A DNA stretch of 64,000 nt from Nematostella vectensis. Taxonomy: Eukaryota; Cnidaria; Anthozoa; Actiniaria; Edwardsiidae. The notes below the pieces were generated by a model that saw only the letters and a program-made list of their open reading frames with translations, was not told the origin of the DNA and ran no database searches. Each line of letters opens with the position of its first letter. Positions within the stretch are counted from its first letter, which is position 1. Shown one piece after another: positions 42,367-54,600 of this stretch. The stretch is from assembly GCF_932526225.1 (NCBI RefSeq), contig NC_064043.1, positions 6,625,501 to 6,689,500 on the forward strand, read 5' to 3'. The position numbers and the translations under genes are program-made.

Positions 42367-43866
42367 CTAATATTGGACATTATATCTTTTAATTGAAAAA
42401 TTTTTAAGTTTGGGGGGTGGGGAGGTGAATAGGTTTTAGGATCCGCGTTCAATGGCAAGCGAATTATAGATTTAAGTAAAAAAAGAGAAATATTATGCCA
42501 TGTGGCTTCTTTCCATACCTGCCAACTCTCCCAGTTTTCACGGTAGACTACTGGTTTTTAGCCTTCGTCTTCCGGCAAAAAAATCGAAACTTCCTATACA
42601 TTTACTGTGATCTCCTGGGAAAATTCATCGATAATTTCTTATTCAGTTCTTGTATTTGAAGCACAATCTCTTGGTTTTTTAGCTTTCAAGGTTGGCAAGT
42701 ATGTCTTTCTGACTATGTACTATGATAAACACTTGTGAAAAGTGATGTCAGTGTCAAGCAATTTGCCCACAGATACAATTGCACTTTTGTTTAGTTTTAA
42801 TATACGATTTTGTAATTATTTTAAATCAGTTTACAAATTTCAATAACAAAATCAGATGATATTTTTAATAATCAATATAGCACAATATATTCTATTGTAC
42901 AATATAATCTATTGTACTAAATATGTAATATCTAACAACCTTATTTATAGAGTTCAAAATCCATCTCACCCTTGTTGTGGAATCACTCACAGTCAATCAT
43001 ACCACATCGACCAATCACTTTCCCACAATGTGATGTTGATTTTGAATTTGCACCAGTTTTTAAACTATGAACTCAGCTTAGTTGATGCCCCCTCTAAAAA
43101 GGGGTGTTCAATACACCAACAAAATACCAGTGGTACCAGTGGTGATTCAAGTTGTGATTCCTCTAAAAACAGCTTGCCCAAATTTCTTTTGCATGAGCAT
43201 AGAAAAACCCTAATGGGTAAATAGGTGTTCATCTCTTCTTTTGAGAAATTTCATCCACATACACTAAACACAGTCTTGGCTTTAAAATTTACTCGCAAAA
43301 AGTAAATCTGTACAAGTAGACTCAATATGCTAAAATGTATATATACTATACTCCTAACTGATAATTGGTTACAAAATTGTGTACAGTGAGTTTTAAGTTG
43401 AACTCTTTAGATAGATTAATTAAAGCACAAAACACTTGCCTATGACTTCACTACAATCTCTTCCTTCAGCACCTAAACCCTCGAGCCACATTGATCAGCA
43501 TTTTTGGCTCGACTGACTTCAAGACAAAGGACATGCTGGCTTTTTCCTTTGTCTTGTGGCCAGTCCAGGGACACTACACTAGCAATGCTAGCCAATGTTG
43601 GCATGTTTGCACAGGCTTTCGGTTATTTTAATTGAGTTGGTAGAAGAAAAGGAAGTGGAGAAGAAAAGTCCCCAGCTCCCTGGTTCTTTTATAACACACA
43701 CCATGACTGGGCAACCCTTTCTATGTTAAGTAGAAGGTCTTGAATGGCTATTCAAGTTGATGTTAACAACAGCAGTCTAAGGAAGATGAGCATAGATTGT
43801 TATGTAATAGCTGATTATCCATAACGTTTTGTCTGCATTAACTACTGCCTTAATAGAGCTCAGGGA
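42367..43866. other. Convergent 3' flank with a small MITE
   Basis: The stretch between the GLOD5-like and SPATA18 stop codons is AT-rich and without a gene. A small element at about 42514-42703 has inverted ends (CATACCTGCCAAC and GTTGGCAAGTATG). The rest holds nothing recognisable. Confidence 0.5.
42514..42703. mobile_element. 190-bp MITE
   Basis: Terminal inverted repeats of 12-13 bp (CATACCTGCCAAC...GTTGGCAAGTATG) enclose a stretch with no coding capacity. Confidence 0.6.
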
Positions 43867-46800
43867 CTAGGGAGAGTATCGTCGCCTTGTAGAACCTTCT
43901 AAAAAAAATCAAAAAGACTATTTACAATAAACTTTTCATTATCAGCAGTTCCTTTTAAAAATTTTACGATATGCCTCAGGAGAAAGAAAATGTATAGTAG
44001 AATAGGGGTATCATTGAAAAGAGGTCCTCCATTTTACGATAAAAGGTAAAATCCATTGAAAATATTGTTGTAGCGAGGTCGGGTTAATTAATTATTTAAC
44101 AAAATAATAATTTTTAACAAAATAATGATATTGTAACTGTACTTTGTGAAAGACTGTTCAGTTACTCGACTTTGTAAGACTGTAATCTGTATTTAACAAG
44201 ATCTGTCAAGTCAAAAAATCGATTAACTGTACTGTACGTGTCTAGTGTCATGAGTATTTCTATCTATGCTCAGGGGCGTATTCTGGGGATCCCGGGCCCC
44301 CCCTTCTAGCAGCCAAAAATACAGTAAATATATGCGACATTATCTAAAATACAGGAGAAAATGCCTTGAAAGGGCCTTTTGGGCCCCTTCCTGTTAAAAA
44401 TCCTGGCTACACCGCTGATGTGGATAGACAGAATCTCGTTGAACATCAAGGTAAAATTACGCTAGGAAGAACAGACTTGTATTGTAAAGTCGAGAATATC
44501 GTTGCATCCAATATTGTGAAATGGAGGTAATTTCTTATACATTTTACTGTATTTTCGCCGAGAGAAAGAAACGGCATTGTAAAATCGAGGTTATCGTAAA
44601 ATCCAGGTTCCACTGTAGTACACTACTCACCACTCCACGAGGAAGACATGGATGCAATGCCGAGATCAATGGAGCGGGAGAAAGGCTCTGCACTTTGAGG
44701 TCTAGAATCGTCAGAGTGGTCCTGTAATAAATGGTGATTGACATGGGCACTTTGTCAAGGGTTCGACGTTACATCCAACTCACTAGGAGCGAGAGGCATT
44801 TGATAATACTAGGCCAAAAGATACTAAGAAATGGATTCATTTGTCAAGCTGTTGACACCTTAGCACACCTCACCACACGTAACCACACCACACCACACCT
44901 AATCACACCACACCTAACCACACCTCACCACATGTAACAACACCACACCTAAACACACCACACCACACCTAACCACACCACACCTAACCACACCACACCT
45001 AACCATACCACACCTAACCACGCCACACCTAACCACACCACACCACACCACACATCACCACACCACACTACACCACACCACACCACACCTAACCACACCA
45101 CACCACACCACACATCACCACACCACACCACATCACACCACACGTAACAACACTACACTACACCTAACAACACCACACCACACCACACCACACCTAACCA
45201 CACCACACCACATCACACCAAACATCACCACACCACACCACACCACACCTAACCACACCACAACACACCACACCTAACCACACCACACCACATCACACCA
45301 CACATCACCACACCACACCACACCACACCACACCTAACAACACCACACCTAACCACGCCACACCTAAACACACCACACCACACCACACCTAACCACACCA
45401 CACCTAACCACACCACACCACACCTAAACACACCACACCACACCACACCACACGTAACAACACCACACCACACCACACCTAACCACACCACACCACACCA
45501 CACCTAACCACACCACACAACACCTAAACACACCACACCTAACCACACCACACCACACCTAAACACACCACACCACACCACACCTAACCACACCACACCA
45601 CATCACACCACACATCACCACACCACACCACACCTAACAACACCACACCACACGTAACAACACTACACTACACCACACCACACCTAACCACACCACACCA
45701 CACCACACCACACCACACCTAACCACAACACACCACACCTAACCACACCACACCCCACGTAACAACACTACACTACACCACACCACACCTAACCACACCT
45801 AACAACACCACACCACACCACACCACACCACACCTAACCACACCACACCACATCACACCACACATCACCACACCACACATCACCACACCACACCTAACCA
45901 CACCACACCACACCTAACCACACCACACTACACCACACCACACCACACCACACTACACCACACCACACCACACCATACCTAACCACACCACACATCACCA
46001 CACCTAACCACACCACACATCACCACACCTAACCACACCACACATCACCACACCTAACCACACCACACATCACCACACCTAACCACACCACACATCACCA
46101 CACCTAACCACACCACACCTAACCACACCACACCACACCACACCTAACAACACCACACCACACCTAACCACACCACACCACACCTAACCACACCACACCA
46201 CACCACACTACACCACACCACACCACACCACACCACACCACACCACACCACACCACACCTAACCACACCACACCACACCACACCACACCTAACCACACCA
46301 CACCTAACCACACCACACCTAACCACATCACACAGGGTGGTGAAGAGGGGGGGTGCCCATCAAGTTATCTTTCAGTCTTTTACGGATTTAAAAAAGAAGC
46401 TTTCACAAATCACGTTTTTAACTTTTGCTTTGCTCATGAATATATGATTTTATATACATAACTTAAATTGATCAACCCTGCGGTTGATTCACTCCTCAGT
46501 TAAACTAATACACAATGACATCAATGTTTACTTCTACATATAAATGTACGAATCGTGACGCTGTTACAATCGAAGCGAAGTGATTGTACTACAGCTGTCA
46601 AGTTGGGCACTGTTTTGCAGTCGCTCTCGTTACATAAATTTCGTGTTTTAATCATTTAACCACCCTGACCACACCTAACCACACCACACCAAACCTAACC
46701 ACACCACACAAAATTCAACCTTAGTTTACATGCAGCCTTATTAAACTTTGCTCATCCTCAGTGCTTTTAACTTAGTCCCCCATAACCACAGCTTACTTTT

Positions 46801-49800
46801 GAATCTCAAAGCACACATCACTACCTGGCTATATCCCTTCTAAAGAAACAATGCTATAACTGCAACTTTCTGCACAACAGCTATTGCCCTAGGCTTTTAT
46901 ACTAGTCGTTCTGACCTCTATCTTGCAAGGCGCTTGAGCTCAAGACCATTTAGTCGTGATAGAAGTCAGAACGACTGTGAAAGGGGTACTTAGCCATTCT
47001 ACTCTTTGTTAAAGCCGCATTGTCACCAGTTTACTTCCGGTCGATTACGTAACAATTTCCGATGATTTTTAACGGAAAAATATTTCAAAATATTGAAAGC
47101 AGTGTGGTTATTTGAAGTTTCTTTGAGGATGTGATTGATAATTTAGAGCGGATGGCCTGTTTAATATCTCGGATTTTAATATATTCTTTTGTCTTTTAAC
47201 GGTTGAGGTTTCCTTCGGACCTCCGAAAGTAAACTGGTGACAATGCGGCTTTAATATCTTGCTAGTATCCATTTTGGTGATACGGAGCGATATATAGTTT
47301 TATCATACCTTCTTGAGTTTATTGGCAGGAATTCTCTTGGTGACCACCTCTCCTTTCGCCACCACTTTCCCGTCTCGCATTAGCGCCGGCCACACAAAGT
47401 GCTCCACTACGGTCGCGCTGAACTCCGAGTTATAGGATCTCCTGTACCGTGCCTCGTTGATGATGTCACCATCCAGTGCTATGGCAATATCGATAGGGGG
47501 CTGAAGGGCCACCATAGACCATACGACCCTCACGCATGCGCGGATGAAGGGTAGGATTAACTTCTCTTTGTAAGGGATGCTCTGGTTGACGGATGCGTTG
47601 CGGTGAAGACATTTGAGAATCTCCTGCAAGCGCAATCAGTGCTTAGGGTTGCGCGCACTATGAAGGGTAATGGCAACTTAGTGAATGAATTTGTGTCTTG
47701 GAGCGCTTACTTACGATTCTATCATGTATGTATACCGACAAACTTTGTAATAGTTGGTGCACTCATAGTAAATAGAGGGAGACCTACTAACTATGGTGCA
47801 CTTTGTAGCCGCGTACACAGGCTAGTGCGCAGGGTGCGTGCGCGACCCCCCTCCTTTGGCGGCCAAAAAGTTGGTCATTTCTTATAAAGGAATCTTCAAA
47901 TACTGTGCTTTTTCCATATGATACCTATGACTGCGCCAATCCTGGGTAAGCCGCCTGCTTTGAAATAAAATTGACGCACTTAATTGTACCTAGAGCTTTG
48001 CAACATTTTTACTTAGAAAACTCACAGGAATGAGCGTTTCCACGTCGAAGTTCTCGGTATTGCGGCTCATGTAGCTGTCAACGATCTCAGCAGTCTGCGA
48101 GGCGTCAATCAGACTCCCATTGGGGGGTTGCAATGCATGACGGACTTTCTTGCGCATGCGCCGTTGTTCTGCCTTACAGACCATGAAGCATTCCTAGAAA
48201 TTTGAGATAAGAAGTCATGTGACGCGTACAAGAAGAAAAATATATATACTATAGACACGTGTTTTGTATTATCAAGAACGAAATTTAAATATCAGTGTCT
48301 TTAAATGAAAAAACGAATGAAAATGCGCTTTATATGCGTGACTGTTTGCTCATCTTTCACGGGTGTAAGATATTTTAAAATAAATTTGTCAATGAAAAAA
48401 AAAAAACATGAATCAACGTCCCTAGGTGAGTCTCACCTCAACGATACAAAAGGAAAGGCGCTCGTTTTCCGCTCGATCTCCCATGGGGCGTAGCGCGTCC
48501 ATCAGTTCCAGTCTCTCTCCGCCGTACAGTTCTGCAAAGCGCTCCACGAGCCGAGGTGCGCGCGCATGTAATGGTAAGATACCATTTGCGTAAGGCTTTG
48601 TGATCATGCGCACTGGCTCCGATTCGTTCTCCACAAGCATCTGTTTTTGCAGGCTGACAAGAGAATAAGAAACAGGCATCCAGTTTTGGCTGAGAATAAC
48701 TTCTTATTCTCGAAATAAGCTGAGAATTCATGTCTTTTGCTAGGATGTTTTTGGCCTTGGCTTTCTAAAATAACTTTTATGTATTTATGATAGTTTTCAC
48801 ACTAATGCTATACCTAAAGTCCTTTTAAAATAAGAGTCGACTACCACTCTATTAGCATTCCATCAATGTTTTTGCGATGTCTCAATCAGCTACCTTGGGT
48901 TATGAGGCGGCTAATGAGGCGCTTTAATTCAAGGTCCACGTGTAAAGCAACAATCAAGTGCTACAGGTGTTGATAGCGATACAAAGGCACTGACACCTTC
49001 TCACAGCAAGAAACCAATAACAACCAATACATAAACACAGTGCGAACTACTTATCGTTTAGTACTAAGAATTCATTAATGCTTAAGTAAACTGCTTCTGT
49101 TATAAGTAAACTCAACAAGCGTCCTCGCTCACCGTGCGTGCAAGTCCGAATTCTCTTTCTTTAGCTGACCAGTTTCTTCTCTAACTTTCCTTATTTCCAA
49201 CTCGCTTGCTTCGAGTTCTAAATTGGCATCAGAAAGTCTAAAAGTAGATTGGGTTTATTTCTATCGTCAGTTGAACATTTTACAGACGGTGTTTGTTTTT
49301 GGGTTTGTTTGTTTTGGTTCTTTGGTTGAAAGGGTCTAACGGGGGGTACAGGAAACTTTGCTTGGTTGTCGATTAAGATCTGTAAGATGGATTAGTTTCC
49401 CTCAGAGAACAACAGCCCAGCGCTTAGTCTTAGACGGAATTAAAGCCGTTGTGTTTACTTTTCGGAGGAAAACGAAATTACGGAATTGAATGCTAGATTG
49501 GTTTAAATTAGTTCTGTAGCTAGGCACAGAAGGTGATTAATAAAATCGTCTTTACCTGCCATAGTCTTTATTAATGAGGATGTTTGTTTTTACTACGGAA
49601 AATTAGATATTTTTTACAGTACCGCTTTTGGAGCTCAGTAACTTGTCTATCGGCGACGTAGGAATCCTTAAGTTGACGTCGAATGCATTTTACATCTTCC
49701 TCGTTTTCTGAAAGCCTGTCAATATTGTCATAAGAGAAATAAGAATTATGTTTAACGATAAGGATTTTCATTAACCAACTTCCAGATATTCACAAATAGA

Positions 49801-50534
49801 ACCAGTCAAATTCACTAATTGAATTTGCAAAATTAAAACGTGTGCGCGGAAAAGGAAAAGAAAAAAAAAAGAAAAACGTAGGACATGAAACGGTTGATTT
49901 TGCAGCGTTGTTTTTTGGCGTTGTTTAAAAAGGAGATAAAAGTCGTGACCTATAAGCAGCGTCATAGATACGAGAAGTTTGGATTCCCGAAAAAAGTTAA
50001 ATCATATCAAAAAACAAAAGAAATGGCAATAGAAATACCAAAAACCTGGAATTCCCATTGGGATAGCTGATTTTCGATTTAAAACAAACAGGGATTAAAC
50101 ACTCAAACCTCCTAAAGAAAAATCAAACCTAATACTTACTTTAGACGCAACTCGCCGACTTCCCTTTGGGCTGATTTCAGATCATCTTCAAGTCGTGACA
50201 CCATGTGCTCGTATTTATCCCTCACGAGTTTAACATCCTCCGATCCCCCAATGTGGGACATGACCAACCCGTTACACAACAAAGGCATAAGTTTGTTCTT
50301 CAGGGGTTGAAATCCACCATACGTCCCCCCTTCGTCACAGCACAGCTGAAGCAAGCGGAAGAGCTTGGCTTGAATCCGAAGGTTTTCCTCGATTATTTCA
50401 CAGCACACTGTAGTGCTCTCATCCGTTGTGTATCGATAACTTTCATCGAATAGAGTTATTAGACGTTCGTGGAGCACCTTGAGGTCGGCAGATGCTATGA
50501 TATTACTCAAAAGGCCAACAAAGGTTGAACTCAT
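43867..50534 (-). CDS. SPATA18: SPATA18 / Mieap, mitochondria-eating protein
   Basis: Mieap is a coiled-coil, cardiolipin-binding mitochondrial quality-control protein, p53-induced in mammals. Eight exons on the minus strand, 50534-50140, 49715-49623, 49237-49133, 48653-48437, 48193-48026, 47623-47309, 44721-44631 and 43898-43867, give 1416 nt, 471 residues (human 538). Exon 1 has the helical N-terminal domain. Exons 2 and 3 are coiled coil. Exons 4 to 6 form the C-terminal Mieap domain, where ALQPPIDIA, YRRSYNSEF and HFVWPALM match the human ALEPPLDIA, YRRSYDSDF and YHVWPALM. The end is Ser/Arg-rich (SEGSTRRRYSP), as in human. The long internal Arg/Ser region of human SPATA18 is shorter here. 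It lies 1.1 kb downstream of AIFM1 on the same strand. Confidence 0.92.
44272..44415 (+). repeat. Dispersed repeat family R3, copy 2
   Basis: It shares TAGCAGCCAAAAATA, TCTAAAATACAGGA and AAATCCTGGC.A with about 21843-21970. It lies in the last intron of SPATA18. Confidence 0.65.
44868..46336. repeat. AC-rich satellite, CACACCTAACCACACCA-type units
   Basis: Nearly 1.5 kb is built of 5-bp steps (ACACC/CACAC) and a CCTAACC variant, with almost no G on the plus strand. Higher-order blocks such as ACATCACCACACC also recur (46000-46110). A small outlier patch lies at about 46665-46720. It sits in the SPATA18 intron between exons 7 and 6. Open frames across it (Trp-Cys-Gly-Val repeats) are artefacts. 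Confidence 0.97.
46903..46975. repeat. Short inverted repeat
   Basis: AGTCGTTCTGACCTCTATC is mirrored by GATAGAAGTCAGAACGACT about 40 bp later. This could be a mini-hairpin or a remnant of a small element in the SPATA18 intron. Confidence 0.7.
47009..47254. mobile_element. TTAA-flanked 238-bp MITE
   Basis: TTAA (47009-47012 and 47251-47254) flanks inverted ends of about 27 bp (AGCCGCATTGTCACCAGTTT, continuing ACTTCCGG, and its complement with one mismatch). The exact TTAA borders indicate piggyBac-type mobilisation. No coding capacity. It lies just downstream of SPATA18 exon 6. Confidence 0.85.
47820..47960 (+). repeat. Dispersed repeat family R1, copy 3
   Basis: Copy of the family at 26568-26740, with the GGCGGCCAAAAAGTTGGTCA and CATATGATACCTATGACTGC cores. 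It lies in the SPATA18 intron between exons 6 and 5. Confidence 0.75.
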
Positions 50535-51672
50535 TTTGGGCACTTGGTCTGAGAAATTCTCTCACGGGACAGTAGTTTTTTTAGTGCAACACAGAGGCCC
50601 TCCTTAGCAATGTCAACTCAACAGAGTACTACTACATTAGTAGAATAATGGTCATTAGCATACCATGCGCGTTTGGGAGTCAGCCTCGATCTGGATTCGC
50701 CCGTCAGAGGCAACCAATCAGCCGCGTGTTGAGCCGTCGAATGAAAATTTTGGTTCTCGTGAATCTTTGTAATTCTAAGGCTTTGTTCAAACGTCGTATT
50801 ATCCATGAGCCGGATTCAATGCAAATGCATGCAAATGAATCAAATCGATTGTTTCATCTTCATTTGCATTGAATACGGCTCATGGATAATATGACGTTTG
50901 AACTTAGCCTAGGCGTGATTCGAAACTTGAAGGAATAGATGAATCAATCCAATTTAGAGATATATTATCGGTTCTTGTTTTATCTAAGCCAATAAAAACG
51001 GCGCTCGCATATAAGGAACCTATTTTACTGCAAAAAGAGAGCGCAAAAAGATTAAAAAAGATGATTCTTCCACTCCATTGCTACACAAAAAGAATGAATA
51101 TTCTAATTATGAAGCATTAACGCATATTTTTTTAAAAGAAAATCCTTGGGGGATGTGTTTTTAAATAAACTCTCTCAGAAGTAGAAAATAATGAAATAAA
51201 ACGTTGGCTACGAACGTGGCATTGGTAAGAAGCTTTAACTTGAAGATCCAATATACGTTTTAAAGCCTAAATGAGGACTGACAAATGCTTCTTTTCAAAA
51301 GTGAATTCTATTTTATTAACCAACTTCCAATTTCATTTACAAAAAAAGCACCAACTTGGATTTTACAGTTTAGCTAAATTACAAGTATTTGACATAAGTT
51401 ATCTTCGTATTATACAATAATGATCACAAAACACAACTCCACTCGAAAAAGTCATCTATAACATTGATGTCCAGACAAATGGATCACAAGGAATCGCCCA
51501 ATGTTCTAGTGATTTTCCATTAAAGACCACGTTGTGACGATTTCGCAATAAAAACCTTTTGATATCTGTGAGTGCTTTTTGTCTTGGCCGTATATGCTAA
51601 TTCTTCTAATGTCTTTATCGAGGACCTGTGTCCGCTTGTATTAATCAAACTATCATCTGTAATACCGTGATA
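50535..51672. other. Spacer between AIFM1 and SPATA18 with a palindromic MITE
   Basis: The interval holds the SPATA18 promoter and the AIFM1 3' UTR. A palindrome at about 50776-50911 has arms of about 48 bp (core TTATCCATGAGCCG, tips TAAGGCTTTGTTCAAACGTC). TTTATT near 51310 would give AATAAA for AIFM1. No further gene is seen. Confidence 0.55.
50776..50911. mobile_element. Palindromic MITE, about 136 bp
   Basis: The outer sequences TTCAAACGTCGTATTATCCA and TGGATAATATGACGTTTGAA are inverted, continuing through CGGATTCAATGCAAAT and its complement. The short loop contains ATCGATT. It lies in the SPATA18 upstream region, where it could affect the promoter. Confidence 0.8.
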
Positions 51673-54600
51673 TCACTCCTTGCCGTGAATGTTGAAGAGC
51701 TTAGAGAGCTCACCAAGATCTTCCCATTCTTTGCCCTCTTTAATGACCTATATATATAATGCATACCAGTACCATTAATACAAGCGCAGGGGATAAACAT
51801 ATGCTAGGAAGAGTGATATCTAAACAAGCTGCTTTCCAAGTTAGCGCGACTCATCGGCACTATCTAGGTACTATCGTTTGAGAAAACTAAAAAAGAAAAA
51901 GTGATGCAAATAAAAATAATAAATTTAACTGTCAAATTCGGAACCTTGGCATGATTTTTTCAAAGCAGAAAAATACTTTACTTAATAAAAGTTGGCAGTT
52001 TACTTTCTTGTCATACACAATACCAAAATTCGACAACAAAGTCCGCATGGTTGCTTCTTATGAAAGGAAGTTTATGGGGAATTTCCATGGTTTCCATGAT
52101 TACCTTCCGTGCGATGGGCATCCTGTTAAAGACATTCCACATGACCACGCCCACCACGCGTTTGTCCTTCATGTAGAACACCACGCCTTTGCCGAAACTC
52201 TCCTCCTCCTCCTGTACGGGCGGGGGTGAAGGCGCGGCTGGGATGGTGATTTCTTCGATCTTGATAGAAGGATTACTCAACGTCATAGCCTCCGCCACCT
52301 AAGCGAGGGGGGGGGGGGGGGGTGCGTTAGAAATGTAAATAATGAGATGAGAGGGGAGGGTTGGTGTAAGAGCCACAGGTGTGGTGGATGTTATATTGAC
52401 AGATAGTTCACTCATCGTCATCGCTACTGCTACCTGAGCGAGGGGGGGGGGGGGGGAGAATCAGCAATGCAAATGGTGAGAGGAGAGAGAAGACGATTCG
52501 ACGCGAGGTGGCTTTTATATTGACAGAGGGTTCACTCATCGCCATAGCCTGAGATGAGAGGGAAGGAGGGTGATGTAGGAGCCGCGGGGGTTGGTAGCTT
52601 TAACATTGACAGTAGGTTCATCATCGTTATAGCCTCTGCCACCTGAGCAAGCGGGTACAACATAAGCAATGCAGATACAGTGAAGTCTGATAAGAGAGAA
52701 AATATACCACATCTAGCCCAAGCTCAGCTAAACTTGGAAAAGAGGGCAATAAAGAAAAACCCAGGCCAACTAAATTCTAAGCGTTTTCTTTTGATAAAAT
52801 AATACCAGGATCACCTCGGATTCTTTTGTTTTGGGACGATTACTAGCGAAATTCCCTCGAAAATAACAGACGGTTCTATATTTCCCTCTTAGATTAATGA
52901 TGAGGGAGATTTAGTTGCTAAATTTCCTCTTTCACGCGAGCCAGAATGACGAGCGCAAAGAGAGTCCCTGGTCTGGACTAGGAAACAAATAGAAGGTAGC
53001 TTCCTGATTAGCCAGGAATAGACCCTGCGCCAAGAGACGAGGTTATTTGATCTCGTGATACTTAAACAACGTTAGACTAGAACCATGTGGGATGATTTTT
53101 GATTGCTGTGCGCATGCGTGCCAATGACGTCAAAGAACTAAACTGTAGATATGTAGAGCAACTATGTAAATCAACTATGCTTGATTTGAGAATTGTTCGT
53201 AAAAATGTGGAAGTTTCTAGAGGGACTTCAACTAATCATCCCTCGGTTGCGGGCAAATTTAAACACTTAATTCCCCTCATGCCATGCTATAACTTATAAT
53301 ATATGGTATCGATCAAAACACCGGCCGAATAATTTTTTTCCATAGAGATTGATAACATCACGGAACGAAAAGTTGAAACCACGAAAACAAGATAATGGCC
53401 TCTAGTTCAGCCCGCTTACCTTCTCCGTCTCTGAGCGTATCCCCTCTCCCTCTAGTCCAGCCCGCTTACCTGCTCCGTCTCTGAGCGTATCCCCTCTCCC
53501 TCTAGTCCAGCCCGCTTACCTGCTCCGTCTCTGAGCGCATCCCCTCTCCAGTAGCTTCTACCACTGCTTTGGGCGTGTCCTCTTTTGTCGCTTTCGCCCA
53601 TACTCCGACCGTGGGGAGACTGGAATCTACCAGCCCGATAGCCTCATAGCCCACATCGGGTCCCAAGTCACTCCTGGGTAAAAAAAAAAGCAATTAAATA
53701 AATAAACGATGTGTGAAAATTAAATATTACAGCGCAACCAGTAAAACCGTAAACACCTAAAATATGTGTGGAATGTTTATTGTCTTCTGAAGAATCAGAC
53801 GGCGAGAATCCCGACACTGAGAACATGCTCGAGGATCCAGCGTACTTTGCGAAAGGTCACTACGCAGAAGAGCCGCTGAAAAAGTTTATAACAATTTTGA
53901 ATTCCAAAATGCTGGGAGCTGCTGTGCTGTGATTGGGCCTTTTTTTAGGTGTGCAAAAAAGGCCCAATCACAGCACAGCAGTGTTTACATGACAAATGCT
54001 TTGCCTGTTTGATGGATCAAGTTACTTTATTTTGTACGATAAAAGAAACTCTGAAGTCAGAACAATTGCTTGTTTTACAGTTGTGTTTAGTCGGAAAGAG
54101 CGATGTTTTTGCTCAGCTACCGGCAGGCTCCAGTAAAAGCGTGGTATTTCAAATCTTGCCACCTCTTTTCAAAGAAGCCCGCACGCAGGAGTATCGGGCT
54201 GCAGCATAAAAATAACGTAAACAAAGGCTGTTTTACCACATTTTCCACGTTTCTTACCAAAAAGTTCAAACAAATAAAAAAATAAGACAATAATTTAGTG
54301 TGTTCTGGCCAAAAAGGAACATATTTCTGACATTCCATTTTGGTATCTCCAAGAAAGAAATAATAATTTTCATTTCATCGGCTGTCAGTTTCAAATTGGC
54401 TTAAGCTTCCGACGTGTCACCCCAGAACTAGTCTTACTAGGAAACTTTTCCAGCGGCTCTTCTGCGGGAGCGCAGAGAAGACTTGAGATATGTTTCTAGT
54501 TGACTGTTTGAATATCTCGCAAGTGATTGGTCGAAACAAACATTCCATACATATTTCTGGTGTTCACGGTTTTCTTGTCGCGCTGTAAAAGACAATGAAA

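Noticed and set aside
44949..46326. Long Trp-Cys-Gly-Val open frames on the minus strand
   Set aside because: They are created by the AC-rich satellite; low-complexity repeat translation with no protein family.
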